A stretch of 64,000 nucleotides of DNA. Origin: JASLDZ01 sp038226305 (GTDB lineage: Bacteria; Pseudomonadota; Alphaproteobacteria; Caulobacterales; Caulobacteraceae). Each line of letters begins with the position of its first letter. Position 1 is the stretch's first letter. The stretch lies in the NCBI GenBank assembly GCA_038226305.1, contig JBBRQN010000001.1, positions 124,001 through 188,000 of the forward strand, given 5' to 3'. Below the pieces are notes generated by a model. That model had not been told where the DNA came from. It did not search any database and saw nothing but the letters and a program-made list of their open reading frames with translations. The position numbers and the translations under genes are program-made. This document shows, in pieces, positions 1 through 8,687 of the stretch.

Positions 1-863
1 ATGGCGTACTCGCCGGAGACCTGGAAGGCGAAGGTGGGCACGCTGAACGCCTCCACCACCCGGCGCACGATGTCGAGGTAGGGCATGCCGGGCTTCACCA
101 TGACCATGTCGGCGCCCTCGGCGATGTCCAGCGCCACTTCGCGCAGGGCCTCCTCGGTGTTGCCGGGGTCCATCTGGTAGGTCTTCTTGTCGCCTGTCAG
201 CACCGTGGCCGAGCCGATGGCGTCCCGATACGGGCCGTAGAACGCCGAGGCGTATTTCGCGGCGTAGGCCATGATTGCCGTGTCCTGCAGGCCCTCGCTC
301 TCGAGCGCGCGACGCAGGGCACCGACGCGACCGTCCATCATGTCGGACGGAGCCAGGATGTCGGCGCCGGCCTGGGCCTGCACCACGCCCTGTTCGACCA
401 GGCGCTCAATGGTGGCGTCGTTGAGGATGCGACCGTCCTCGATCAGGCCGTCGTGGCCGTGGTCGGTGAAGGGGTCGAGCGCCACGTCGCACATGATGCC
501 CACCTCGGGTGCGGCATCCTTCATGGCCTTCACCGCCCGGCAGATCAGGCCCTCGGGGTCGTTGGCGTGGGTGCCGCGGGCGTCCTTCTTCTCCCCGTCG
601 ATGTAGGGAAAGACGGCGATGCAGGGGATCCCGAGCCTCGCGGCGGCCTTGGCGGCCTCGGCGGCCTTCTTCACCGAGAGGCGAGGGGCCCCCGGCATGG
701 AGGGCACGACGATCTCGTCCTCCGGCCCGTCATGCACCACCAGCGACCAGATCAGGTCCGACGGCGTGAGCCGGGTCTCGCGCACCAGTTCGCGCATCCA
801 CGGGGTGCGGCGCAGGCGGCGCGGGCGGTTGGCGGGGTAGGGGGCGAGGGGGGCCTTGGACAA
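1..863 (-). CDS. hemB: Delta-aminolevulinic acid dehydratase (porphobilinogen synthase), 3' end beyond window
   Basis: Condenses two 5-aminolevulinate molecules into porphobilinogen, the second committed step of cytosolic heme synthesis. The translation reads through typical HemB stretches: the early RRLRRTPWMREL, then VFPYIDG, DVALDPFTDHGHDG, APSDMMDGRV, the AYAAKYASAFYGPYRD segment with the first Schiff-base-region lysine, and MVKPGMPYLD with the second. The frame runs off the window at base 1, within QVSGEYA, so roughly the last 40 residues are missing. No in-frame ATG lies upstream of the conserved N-terminus; TTG at 863 is the best start I can see. hemA lies 3.8 kb away on the other strand, so two heme steps share this region. 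Confidence 0.93.
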   Translation of the reverse strand, partial: MSKAPLAPYPANRPRRLRRTPWMRELVRETRLTPSDLIWSLVVHDGPEDEIVVPSMPGAPRLSVKKAAEAAKAAARLGIPCIAVFPYIDGEKKDARGTHANDPEGLICRAVKAMKDAAPEVGIMCDVALDPFTDHGHDGLIEDGRILNDATIERLVEQGVVQAQAGADILAPSDMMDGRVGALRRALESEGLQDTAIMAYAAKYASAFYGPYRDAIGSATVLTGDKKTYQMDPGNTEEALREVALDIAEGADMVMVKPGMPYLDIVRRVVEAFSVPTFAFQVSGEYA

Positions 864-905
864 GCGAAGCGCTCCGATGGCGGCCGCGCGGGAGCCCCCT
901 TGCGG

Positions 906-1442
906 TCAGTGCTCGTCGATGTGGCCGATGGGCCGCCCGGCGACAAGCTTCAACGCACCGAAGATCGAGGTGAGGAGCGTATGCGCCGCCCCGTAGACGA
1001 ACAGGATCACCGCCGCGACCACGAACCAGCCCGCCACCTCGCCCCGGTTTCCGGGCAGGACCATCGTGCCGATCTCCCGGGCGATCCACGGGAAGCGCTC
1101 GGCCATCCAGCTCCACACCTGCGAAAAGGCGAAGGCGGCGGCGGCGATCCCGCAGAGGATGCCGAGCACGAAGCTCATCACGCCGGCCCAGAAGATGCTC
1201 ACCTGATGGCGATAGTGGCTGCGCGTGACGAGGTGCGCGTCATGGCTGTGCGCCGACGCCAGGGCGAGGGCGCCGAGGGCAGGCAGGCCCGCGGTGAAGA
1301 CCGACGCGATGAGGAGGCCGTAGCCCACGAGTGCCACGCCCCGGTCGAACTGATTGCTCAAGACATCGCCACTAAGGGCGCTGGCGCGGGGGCCGCCCAG
1401 CTCCGGGCGCCAGATGCGCGAGGGTCGGGTGGTGTCGGTCAT
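906..1442 (-). CDS. Integral membrane protein, DUF4870-like
   Basis: A protein of about 178 residues with three or four hydrophobic segments: VALVGYGLLIASVFTAGLPA, the HYRHQVSIFWAGVMSFVLG region, and a C-terminal helix near VVAAVILFVYG. The pattern of a charged HYRHQ-x-x-x-FW motif between helices is what I know from DUF4870-type membrane proteins; function unknown. The chosen ATG at 1442 has a good ribosome site (GGAAGGGG, 4 bases upstream). An in-frame ATG at 1499 would add 19 residues and has a weaker site. It lies 42 bases before the hemB start on the same strand and could be co-transcribed with it. Confidence 0.7.
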   Translation of the reverse strand: MTDTTRPSRIWRPELGGPRASALSGDVLSNQFDRGVALVGYGLLIASVFTAGLPALGALALASAHSHDAHLVTRSHYRHQVSIFWAGVMSFVLGILCGIAAAAFAFSQVWSWMAERFPWIAREIGTMVLPGNRGEVAGWFVVAAVILFVYGAAHTLLTSIFGALKLVAGRPIGHIDEH

Positions 1443-1670
1443 GGCGCCCCTTCCGGTGGCTGGCGGCTCGAAAGCAGGATCGGCGTAGGCGCGCTTCATG
1501 GTTTTTCCGCCCTCGAACATACATGGCCAAGAGCGCCTGCGAAGGGCGGCGGTTCCCTGCAGCCGCGTTAAGGCCAAGCTTGCGGCGGATAGGTCGCGTT
1601 TTCGCGTGCCCCGCGCGGCCCTATAGTTGCAGGGACATGCCTTGGTATCCGGGCTTGGGAGACGCTTGCG

Positions 1671-4562
1671 TTGCGGGTTTTGGGTTTGCTGACGGCGATG
1701 GCCGCCGCATGGGGGCTCAGCGCCCCTGTGCAGGCGCTTGCCGCCCAGGCCCCGCAAGCCGGGCACCGCCTCGGCACCGCCCTGGCGGTTCAAGATCCCG
1801 CCGTCGCCACCGGCCACCTCGCCAACGGCATGCGCTTCCTCGTGATGCGCAACGCCAACCCGGTTCACGGCGTATCGGTGCGGTTCTACGTCCGCGCGGG
1901 CAGCGGCCAGGAAACCGAGGACGAGCGGGGGGCCGCCCACCTTCTCGAGCACATGGCCTTCGAGGGCACCCGGCGCTTCCCCGGTGACAGCCTGGACCGC
2001 GCGTTCCAGGAGGCGGGGGTCAGCCTCGGCCGCGACCAGAACGCCTTCACCGACGTGTCCGGCGTCGACTACGTGCTCGACTTGGCCGAGGCGCAGGACG
2101 GCAAGCTCGATCTGGCGCTGAGCTGGCTGCGCGACGTGGGCGACGGCCTCGGCCTCGATCCGGCCGCGGTGGAGCGGCAGAAGAACGTGGTCACCGCCGA
2201 GTACAACGCCAGGCGCAATGGCTCCTCCGAGCTGGGCGACATCGTGGCCGCCTTCATGGGGCCGTCGCTCTTAGGCGTGCATCGACAGCCCGCAGGCACG
2301 CCGCAGAGCATCGCCGCCCTGAACGCCGAGGTTCTGCGCGCCTTTCACGATCGCTGGTATCGGCCGGATCGCGCCACGCTGATCGTCGTGGGCGACATTG
2401 ATCCCGCCTCGGTGCTGGCCAAGATCGATCAGGCCTTCGCCTCGTGGACGGCGCCTGAGCCCGCACCGGCCGACCCCGCGCCGGGGCGCATCGATCCCCA
2501 GCGGGCCGAGAGCGTGCTGGCCGTCTCCATCCCGAATTTCGCCCAGGGCCTCGTGGAGGTGTGTCGCGCCGCCGACCGTGAGACGCCGCCGCCCTTCGGG
2601 GCCCAGGCCTGGCGGGGGGAGGGGGCGGATGCCGTGTGGACCGTCGCCCTGCAGGACCGGCTGAGCCACATCGCCCTCGATCCGAACTCGCCCTTCATCA
2701 GCACCCGCGTCGCCCGGCCGGAAGCCTATCGCGCCGCCGCCTACACCTGCGTTTCCGCCGCCCCCAAGCCCGAGGCGTGGCGCGAGGCGTTGGCCGTGAT
2801 CGAGCGCGAGACGCGCCGCCTGTCTGAGTACGGCGTCACCGAAGCCGAGGCCGAGCGCGCCCGCTTCTCCCTCGCTGCCGCCCTGGACAGTGGCGTGGCG
2901 CAGAGCGGCACCCGTCGCAGCGAGCAGATCGCCGCCTCGCTCCTGTCCACGACCCTCGATGATCGGCTGCCCGTGACGCCAGCCGAGCAACGGCGGACCT
3001 ATGCGCTGGCCGCCCCGCACCTTACGGCCCAAGCGGCGACAGAGGCGTTCCGCAGACGCTGGTCAGCATCGGCGCCGCTCGTGGTGCTGGCTTCGACGGT
3101 GGCCGCCAGCGAGGCCGACCTTAAGGCCACCTGGATCGAGGCCAAGGCCCAGCCCTCGGCCGGTGCCCCCGAGATCGAGAAGCGCGAGCCCTGGGCCTAT
3201 GCCAGCTTCGGCCCGCCCGGGCAGGTGGTGGAGCGCCAAGTGCTGCACGACCCGGACTTCGTGCGCGTGCGCTTTGCCAACGGGGTGAAGCTGAACTTCA
3301 AACAGGCGGCCTTCACGCAGGACCGGGTGGATGTGCGCGTGCGCTTCGGCGCGGGGCAGCAGGAACTGGACTCGGGCGAACTGGCCGCAGGGCTTCTGGG
3401 CGCCCGCAGCTTTGCCGACGGGGGCCTGGGCCGGCACGACGCGGAGACGATCTCGCGGCTGTTTCGAGGCAGGCTCCTGAGCGTCGATCTGAACGTGGAG
3501 CGCACCCGTTTCACCCTGTCGGGGGTGACCCGGCCGGACGATTTCGAGGCGCAGGCGCAGCTCCTCTCGGCCTACCTCGTCGATCCGGGCTTCCGGCCCG
3601 AGGTCGACCTGCAGGTGCCGACCTTCGCCAAGCTGTTCTTCAAGAGCCGCAGCGTGGAGCCCCTGCTGGCCGCCCGTGCCGCCATCGACGGCGCCGCGCA
3701 GGCCCCGCACGTGTTCGATCCGCCGCCCGAGCCGGAGTTCGCCGCCCTGCGCGCCACGGACTTCAACCACGCCCTGCGCCGCGCCGTGACGGGCGACGCC
3801 CTCGAGGTGACCGTCGTGGGCGACATCGACGAGGAGACCGCGGTTTCCGTCATAGCCCGCACCTTCGGGGCCCTGCCGCCCCGCGACGACACAGACCATG
3901 CCTTGCCGGGCGCGCCCAAGGTGCGCTTCGGCCGCGCTCCCGTCGTCCCCTTGCGGGTGCGCCATGAGGGCTTGGACTCCAAAGCCATGGTCTACGTGCT
4001 GTGGCCCCTGTTCCCGTGGGAGCCGGCCCGCCAGCTCGAGATCCGCCAGCTGACCCTTCTGCGCGAAGTGCTGGGAGACGAGGTGCGACGCGAGATCCGC
4101 GAGCGGCTGGGCGCCACCTATACCCCCTCGGTCAATCTCGAGATTCCCTATGGTGGCGACGAGTGCGCCCTGTCGGTGGCGATCGAGACCAGCCCCCAGT
4201 CGGCCGAGGCCGTGGCCGTGGCCGTGCAGACAATCGCCCTGCGCCTCGCAGCCCCTCAAGGCGTCGCCTACGACGTGCTCGAACGGGTGCGAAAGCCCCT
4301 GCTGGACGACACCGCCCGCCGCAAGGAGACCAACGGTTGGTGGCTGGCGACCCTGGATGGCTCGTGGAACGAACCCTACAAGCTCGCCCAGGCCCGCACC
4401 TGGCGCTACGACTACGCCACCATCAGCGTGGACGAGGTGCAGCAGTCGGCCAGCCGCTGGCTCTCCCAGCGCCCGATCGTGGCCCTTGCCCTGCCCGAGA
4501 CGGCCTCGGCCTCCACTCCCACGGTCGTGGCAGCGCAACCGGATGGTCGCACGGCGCGCTGA
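1671..4562 (+). CDS. Periplasmic M16 family zinc metallopeptidase (pitrilysin/insulinase type)
   Basis: A 963-residue secreted peptidase. A hydrophobic signal peptide of about 25 residues ends near QALAAQA. The inverted zinc motif HLLEH is at residues 90-94 (His90, Glu93, His94), with the distal zinc-ligand glutamate probably Glu177 in TAEYNARR. The length fits the double-unit M16B architecture: an N-terminal catalytic half and a C-terminal inactive half, the latter including the VTVVGDIDEE segment that mirrors LIVVGDIDPA of the first half. The start is TTG at 1671 with GGAG about 9 bases upstream; no ATG precedes the signal peptide. It is monocistronic in appearance, divergent from the hemB side and followed by hemA. 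Substrate unknown. Confidence 0.9.
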   Translation: MRVLGLLTAMAAAWGLSAPVQALAAQAPQAGHRLGTALAVQDPAVATGHLANGMRFLVMRNANPVHGVSVRFYVRAGSGQETEDERGAAHLLEHMAFEGTRRFPGDSLDRAFQEAGVSLGRDQNAFTDVSGVDYVLDLAEAQDGKLDLALSWLRDVGDGLGLDPAAVERQKNVVTAEYNARRNGSSELGDIVAAFMGPSLLGVHRQPAGTPQSIAALNAEVLRAFHDRWYRPDRATLIVVGDIDPASVLAKIDQAFASWTAPEPAPADPAPGRIDPQRAESVLAVSIPNFAQGLVEVCRAADRETPPPFGAQAWRGEGADAVWTVALQDRLSHIALDPNSPFISTRVARPEAYRAAAYTCVSAAPKPEAWREALAVIERETRRLSEYGVTEAEAERARFSLAAALDSGVAQSGTRRSEQIAASLLSTTLDDRLPVTPAEQRRTYALAAPHLTAQAATEAFRRRWSASAPLVVLASTVAASEADLKATWIEAKAQPSAGAPEIEKREPWAYASFGPPGQVVERQVLHDPDFVRVRFANGVKLNFKQAAFTQDRVDVRVRFGAGQQELDSGELAAGLLGARSFADGGLGRHDAETISRLFRGRLLSVDLNVERTRFTLSGVTRPDDFEAQAQLLSAYLVDPGFRPEVDLQVPTFAKLFFKSRSVEPLLAARAAIDGAAQAPHVFDPPPEPEFAALRATDFNHALRRAVTGDALEVTVVGDIDEETAVSVIARTFGALPPRDDTDHALPGAPKVRFGRAPVVPLRVRHEGLDSKAMVYVLWPLFPWEPARQLEIRQLTLLREVLGDEVRREIRERLGATYTPSVNLEIPYGGDECALSVAIETSPQSAEAVAVAVQTIALRLAAPQGVAYDVLERVRKPLLDDTARRKETNGWWLATLDGSWNEPYKLAQARTWRYDYATISVDEVQQSASRWLSQRPIVALALPETASASTPTVVAAQPDGRTAR

Positions 4563-4644
4563 CGCTCTTGCGAGGCGTTATCAATCAACGATTTGAGCGA
4601 CTTGGGCGCTGGATTTGAACGCTGCTAGGTGTAAAAGCCGGGTC

Positions 4645-5880
4645 ATGAGCCGCGTCGATTATCAGGCCGCGTTCCAGAGCGCGGTCGACCGTGTCCACTC
4701 CGAAGGGCGCTACCGCGTCTTCGCCGATCTGAAACGCACGCGCGGGGCCTTCCCCAAAGCCGTGTGGACCGATGCCGATGGCATCGAGCGCGACGTGACC
4801 GTGTGGTGCTCCAACGATTACCTAGGCCAGGGCCAGAACCCCGTGGTGCTCGATGCCATGCATCACGCACTGGACGTTGCGGGCTCAGGCTCGGGCGGCA
4901 CCCGCAACATCTCGGGCACCACCCACTGGCACGTCGAGCTGGAGCACGAGCTCGCCGACCTGCACGGCAAGGACGCGGCGCTCCTCTTCACCTCCGGCTA
5001 CGTTGCCAATGAGGCGGCGCTGTCGACGCTGTACAAGGTGCTGCCGGGGCTGATCATCTTCTCCGACGAGCTGAACCACGCCAGCATGATCGCGGGCATC
5101 CGCAACGGCGGCGGCGAGCGCAAGATCTTCCGCCACAACGACCTGGCGCACCTGGAGCAGCTCCTGGCCGGAGCGCCGGCGGGCGTGCCCAAACTGATCG
5201 CGTTCGAAAGCGTCTATTCCATGGACGGCGACATCGCCGACCTGTCGGGCACTATCGCCCTGGCGAGGAAGTACGGCGCGCTGACCTACCTCGACGAGGT
5301 TCACGCGGTCGGCCTCTATGGCACTCGCGGTGCGGGCGTGGCGGAGCGTGACGGGGTGATGGCCGACATCGACATCATCGAAGGCACGCTGGGCAAGGCG
5401 TTCGGCGTCATGGGGGGCTATATCGCCGCGTCTCCCGTGATCGTGGACGCGATCCGCTCCTACGCGGCGGGGTTCATCTTCACGACCTCCCTGCCGCCGG
5501 CTCTCGCAGCCGGGGCGGTGGCCTCGATCCAGTATCTGAAGGCCCATAACGAGGTTCGCGAAGCCCATCAGGAACGCGCCGCCTCGCTCAAGGCCCGCTT
5601 CCGCGCTGCAGGCCTGCCAGTGATGGATTCGGCCAGCCACATCGTGCCGGTGCTGGTGGGCGACCCGGTCCACACCAAGCTCGTGTCCGACTGGCTCCTG
5701 TCGGACCACGGCATCTACGTGCAGCCGATCAACTATCCCACCGTGCCCCGCGGTACCGAGCGCCTGCGCTTCACGCCCACGCCCTTCCACACCGACGCCA
5801 TGATGGACGAGCTGGTCGGCGCGATGGACCGTCTGTGGAGCCGCTGCAACGTGGCCCGCCTCGGCGGCGTGGCGGCCTGA
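4645..5880 (+). CDS. hemA: 5-aminolevulinate synthase
   Basis: Makes 5-aminolevulinate from glycine and succinyl-CoA (the C4 or Shemin route used by alphaproteobacteria), the first step of heme synthesis. It is 411 residues from ATG 4645, the usual length. Fold-type I PLP enzyme features are clear: NDYLG near residue 57, the GSGGTRNISGT loop at 82-92, FSDELNHASM, DEVHAVGLYG at 217-226, and the PLP lysine Lys251 in EGTLGKAFG. A TTG 30 bases upstream is in frame but the conserved start MSRVDYQAAF favours ATG. I see no Cys-Pro heme-regulatory motif at the N-terminus. The upstream 80 bases contain no promoter I can name with confidence. Confidence 0.96.
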   Translation: MSRVDYQAAFQSAVDRVHSEGRYRVFADLKRTRGAFPKAVWTDADGIERDVTVWCSNDYLGQGQNPVVLDAMHHALDVAGSGSGGTRNISGTTHWHVELEHELADLHGKDAALLFTSGYVANEAALSTLYKVLPGLIIFSDELNHASMIAGIRNGGGERKIFRHNDLAHLEQLLAGAPAGVPKLIAFESVYSMDGDIADLSGTIALARKYGALTYLDEVHAVGLYGTRGAGVAERDGVMADIDIIEGTLGKAFGVMGGYIAASPVIVDAIRSYAAGFIFTTSLPPALAAGAVASIQYLKAHNEVREAHQERAASLKARFRAAGLPVMDSASHIVPVLVGDPVHTKLVSDWLLSDHGIYVQPINYPTVPRGTERLRFTPTPFHTDAMMDELVGAMDRLWSRCNVARLGGVAA

Positions 5881-5986
5881 CTTCCAGGTAGCTGCTCAGC
5901 TCTCTGCCCAACGCCAGGCCCTTCGGCCTTTGAGCTTGCCGCGCGCCTTTGCGGCGAAGAATTGCCAACCGTGCGGTCGCGTTTCG

Positions 5987-6014
5987 TTGCCCCGCCTGCA
6001 AACCGCGCTAGAAC
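5987..6014 (+). promoter_or_regulatory. Putative sigma-70-type (Caulobacter sigma-73-like) promoter of glyA
   Basis: TTGCCCC (5987-5993), a 13-base spacer and GCTAGAAC (6007-6014). The second element matches the GCTANAWC -10 consensus described for the Caulobacter housekeeping sigma factor exactly, and the spacer is inside the 10-14 base range. It lies 25 bases before the glyA ATG. Confidence 0.55.
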
Positions 6015-6039
6015 CGCACCACGCCCCGGAGAGCCGCTC

Positions 6040-7338
6040 ATGAACGCCCACAATGCGCCTTTCGCCGCGACCCAGGTCGGCTTCTTCTCCGCCCAGCTCG
6101 CCGGTGCCGACCCTGAGGTGTCGGCCTCCATCGCGCGGGAGCTGCAGCGCCAGCAGGACAACATCGAGCTGATCGCCTCGGAGAACATCGTCTCCCTGGC
6201 CGTGCTCGAGGCGCAGGGCTCGGTGCTCACGAACAAGTATGCCGAGGGCTACGTGGGCAAGCGCTATTACGGCGGCTGCGAGTTCGTGGACGAGGTGGAG
6301 ACGCTGGCCATCGAGCGGGCCAAGGCCCTGTTCGGCGCAGGGTTCGCCAACGTGCAGCCGCATTCGGGCGCGCAGGCCAACCAGGCGGTGTTCTTCGCGC
6401 TGCTGCAGCCGGGCGACGTGTTCCTCGGCATGGACCTCGCGGCGGGCGGGCACCTCACCCACGGCTCCCCCGCCAACCAGTCGGGCAAGTGGTTCAAGCC
6501 GGTGGCTTATTCCGTGCGCAGGGAAGACGGGCTCATCGACTACGAGGCGATGGAGGCCACTGCCCGCGCCGAGCGGCCCAAGCTGATCATCGCCGGCGGA
6601 AGCGCCTATTCCCGCGAGATCGACTTCGCCCGCTTCCGCGCCATCGCCGACGAGGTGGGGGCGTGGCTCATGGTGGACATGGCGCACTATGCCGGGCTGA
6701 TCGCGGCGGGCGTCTACCCCAGCCCGCTGCCGCACGCCCACGTGTGCACCACCACCACCCACAAGACCTTGCGTGGGCCACGCGGCGGGCTGATCCTCAC
6801 CAACGACGAGGCGCTGGCAAAGAAGTTCAACTCGGCCGTGTTCCCCGGCCTGCAGGGCGGCCCCCTGATGCACGTGATCGCCGCCAAGGCCGTGGCCTTC
6901 GGCGAGGCTCTGCAACCCTCGTTCAAGAGCTACGCCGCCCAGGTGGTGAAGAACGCCCGCGTTCTGGCCGCCACCCTGAAGGCGGGCGGCGTGGACATCG
7001 TCTCCGGCGGCACCGACAGCCACCTCATGTTGGTCGATCTTCGCCCCAAGGGCGTGACCGGACGCGATACGGAAGCTGCGCTCGAGCACGCCCTGATCAC
7101 CTGCAACAAGAACGGCGTGCCGTTCGACACGGCGCCCTTCACCGTCACCTCCGGCGTGCGGCTTGGCACGCCCGCCGCCACCACCCGCGGTTTCGCCGAG
7201 GCGGAGTTCGAGACCGTGGGCCGCCTCATCGTGCAGGTGGTCGATGCCCTGGCCGGGCAGGGCGATGCCGCGGCCGTGCAGAAGGCCGTGCGCGAAGAGG
7301 TGCTGGACCTGACGCGGCGCTTCCCCATCTATGGCTAG
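6040..7338 (+). CDS. glyA: Serine hydroxymethyltransferase
   Basis: Interconverts serine and glycine while loading tetrahydrofolate with a one-carbon unit; cytosolic PLP enzyme. It has 432 residues, with the SHMT signatures IELIASENIVS (42-52), NKYAEGYVGKRYYGGCE (65-81), VQPHSGAQAN and the PLP lysine Lys242 within TTTTHKTLRGPRGG. ATG 6040 follows GGAGAG 7 bases upstream. Its product supplies glycine for HemA just upstream and one-carbon units for biosynthesis. A stem-loop and nrdR follow 43 bases later. Confidence 0.97.
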   Translation: MNAHNAPFAATQVGFFSAQLAGADPEVSASIARELQRQQDNIELIASENIVSLAVLEAQGSVLTNKYAEGYVGKRYYGGCEFVDEVETLAIERAKALFGAGFANVQPHSGAQANQAVFFALLQPGDVFLGMDLAAGGHLTHGSPANQSGKWFKPVAYSVRREDGLIDYEAMEATARAERPKLIIAGGSAYSREIDFARFRAIADEVGAWLMVDMAHYAGLIAAGVYPSPLPHAHVCTTTTHKTLRGPRGGLILTNDEALAKKFNSAVFPGLQGGPLMHVIAAKAVAFGEALQPSFKSYAAQVVKNARVLAATLKAGGVDIVSGGTDSHLMLVDLRPKGVTGRDTEAALEHALITCNKNGVPFDTAPFTVTSGVRLGTPAATTRGFAEAEFETVGRLIVQVVDALAGQGDAAAVQKAVREEVLDLTRRFPIYG

Positions 7339-7339
7339 T

Positions 7340-7356
7340 GCGCCGAACCGCGGCGC
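7340..7356 (+). other. Stem-loop between glyA and nrdR
   Basis: GCGCCG and CGGCGC form a perfect 6-bp stem around a 5-base loop directly after the glyA stop codon. No T-run follows, so it is more likely an mRNA 3'-end stabiliser or partial attenuator than an intrinsic terminator. Confidence 0.35.
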
Positions 7357-7381
7357 GAACAAGATGTCGGGGTTCTGCTAG

Positions 7382-7861
7382 GTGCGTTGCCCGTTTTGCA
7401 GCCACGCCGACAGCCAGGTGAAGGACAGCCGCCCGTCGGAAGACGGGGCCGCCATCCGTCGCCGCAGGCTCTGCCCCGAGTGCGGCGGGCGCTTCACCAC
7501 CTTCGAGCGGGTGCAGCTGCGCGAGCTGACCATCGTCAAGCGATCCGGCCGTCGGGTGCCGTTCGATCGCGACAAGCTGGCCCGCTCCGTCTCCTTCGCC
7601 CTGCGCAAGCGCCCGGTGGAGCCCGAGCGGGTGGAGCGGATGATCTCCGGCATAGTGCGCCAGCTCGAAAGCCTGGGCGAAACCGAGATCGCCTCCACCA
7701 CCCTGGGCGAGATCGTCATGGCGGCGTTGAAGACCACCGACGAAGTCGCCTATGTGCGCTTCGCCTCGGTGTATCGGGACTTCCGCGAGACCGCCGACTT
7801 CGCCCGTTTCCTGGGCGAGGAAGGCCTGGCGGACGAGGCGGCTTCGCCAGAGGATCAATGA
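7382..7861 (+). CDS. nrdR: Transcriptional repressor NrdR
   Basis: A 159-residue repressor of ribonucleotide reductase genes that senses (d)ATP. The N-terminus is a zinc ribbon with Cys3, Cys6, Cys31 and Cys34 (MRCPFC and LCPECG). The ATP-cone domain follows from about residue 48 (VKRSGRRVPFDRDKL). The start is GTG at 7382; starting later would cut the zinc ribbon. The stop codon overlaps the nusB start (ATGA), so the two are translationally coupled. Confidence 0.96.
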   Translation: MRCPFCSHADSQVKDSRPSEDGAAIRRRRLCPECGGRFTTFERVQLRELTIVKRSGRRVPFDRDKLARSVSFALRKRPVEPERVERMISGIVRQLESLGETEIASTTLGEIVMAALKTTDEVAYVRFASVYRDFRETADFARFLGEEGLADEAASPEDQ

Positions 7862-8313
7862 CGCACACCGAAACGCCCCACCCCCGCTACGTCGCCCGCC
7901 TCTCGGCGGTGCAGGCGCTCTATCAGATGGAGGTGTCGGGGCTGGGCGTGGAGGCGGTGATCCGCGAGTTCTCCGACCACCGCTTCGACGCCGACATCGA
8001 GGGTGAGCGGCTGGCCGCCGCCGACGAGCTGTTCTTCGCCGACCTCGTGCGGGGGGTCGTTGCCCGGCAGGGCGAGGTTGACGGGGCGGTCACCAAACGC
8101 CTCGCCCAGAACTGGAAGCTGGCCCGGCTGGACGCCACCGCCCGGGCGGTGCTGCGATGCGGGGCCTATGAGCTGATGGCGCATCCGGAAATCCCGTCCG
8201 AAGTGGTGCTCGACCAGTATGTGGAGCTCGCCAAGGCGTTCTTCGAAGGGCCGACCGAGCCCGGCTTCGTCAACGCGGCGCTGGATGGCGTGGCGCGGGA
8301 CGTGCGGGCGTAA
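7858..8313 (+). CDS. nusB: Transcription antitermination factor NusB
   Basis: A 151-residue all-helical protein that binds boxA RNA with S10 and prevents early termination in rRNA operons. Family features: ARLSAVQALYQMEVSG near the N-terminus, the NWKLARLDATARAVLRCGAYEL core and the C-terminal EVVLDQYVELAKAFF and GFVNAALDGVAR. It overlaps nrdR by 4 bases and is followed after 7 bases by the VOC gene. In many alphaproteobacteria ribH directly precedes nusB; here nrdR does. Confidence 0.96.
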   Translation: MTHTETPHPRYVARLSAVQALYQMEVSGLGVEAVIREFSDHRFDADIEGERLAAADELFFADLVRGVVARQGEVDGAVTKRLAQNWKLARLDATARAVLRCGAYELMAHPEIPSEVVLDQYVELAKAFFEGPTEPGFVNAALDGVARDVRA

Positions 8314-8320
8314 GTTCGCC

Positions 8321-8683
8321 GTGCTGATCCCCACCTTCGCCGTGCGGGATATTCGCGAGGCCGTCGCCTTCTACACTGAGGTGCTGGACTTCGAGCTCGC
8401 AGGGCTGATGACGCCGGAGGCGCCGTTTTACGCCCTGCTCACCCGCGGCGCCGACGAGCTGCACCTGAGCCTCCCCAGCAGCAGGCCCGTGTGCGGGCAG
8501 TCGGCCATCGTGGTGTGCGAGGGTGTCGATGCCCTGTTCGCGAGCTTTCGGGCTCGCGGGTTGCAGGCTTCGGGCCGGACCGACTCGCCTGTCCACCAGG
8601 GCCCTCTGGACCAGACCTGGGGAACGCGGGAGGTCTATGTGGACGACCCCAGCGGCAACATCCTCTGCTTTCAACAGCGCTGA
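8321..8683 (+). CDS. VOC (glyoxalase/bleomycin-resistance) family protein
   Basis: A single-domain vicinal-oxygen-chelate protein of 120 residues with two beta-alpha-beta-beta-beta halves. IPTFAVRDIREAVAFYTEVLDFEL opens the first half and REVYVDDPSGNILCFQQ closes the second with the usual D-P-x-G-N motif. Substrate and metal cannot be assigned. GTG 8321 is chosen because it is 7 bases after nusB and starts just before the first strand. It is probably co-transcribed with nusB and thiL. Confidence 0.8.
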   Translation: MLIPTFAVRDIREAVAFYTEVLDFELAGLMTPEAPFYALLTRGADELHLSLPSSRPVCGQSAIVVCEGVDALFASFRARGLQASGRTDSPVHQGPLDQTWGTREVYVDDPSGNILCFQQR

Positions 8684-8687
8684 TCGC

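Noticed and set aside
453..1571. 372-codon plus-strand frame across hemB and the DUF4870-like gene
   Set aside because: Runs opposite to two supported genes and gives a Gly/Arg/His-rich product.
3063..4538. 491-codon open frame opposite the M16 peptidase
   Set aside because: No ribosome site or recognisable domain, and it lies fully within a real gene.
4570..4600. Possible FNR/FixK box upstream of hemA (TTG...ATCAA)
   Set aside because: The half-sites are wrongly spaced and one is degenerate; no TTGAT-N4-ATCAA is present.
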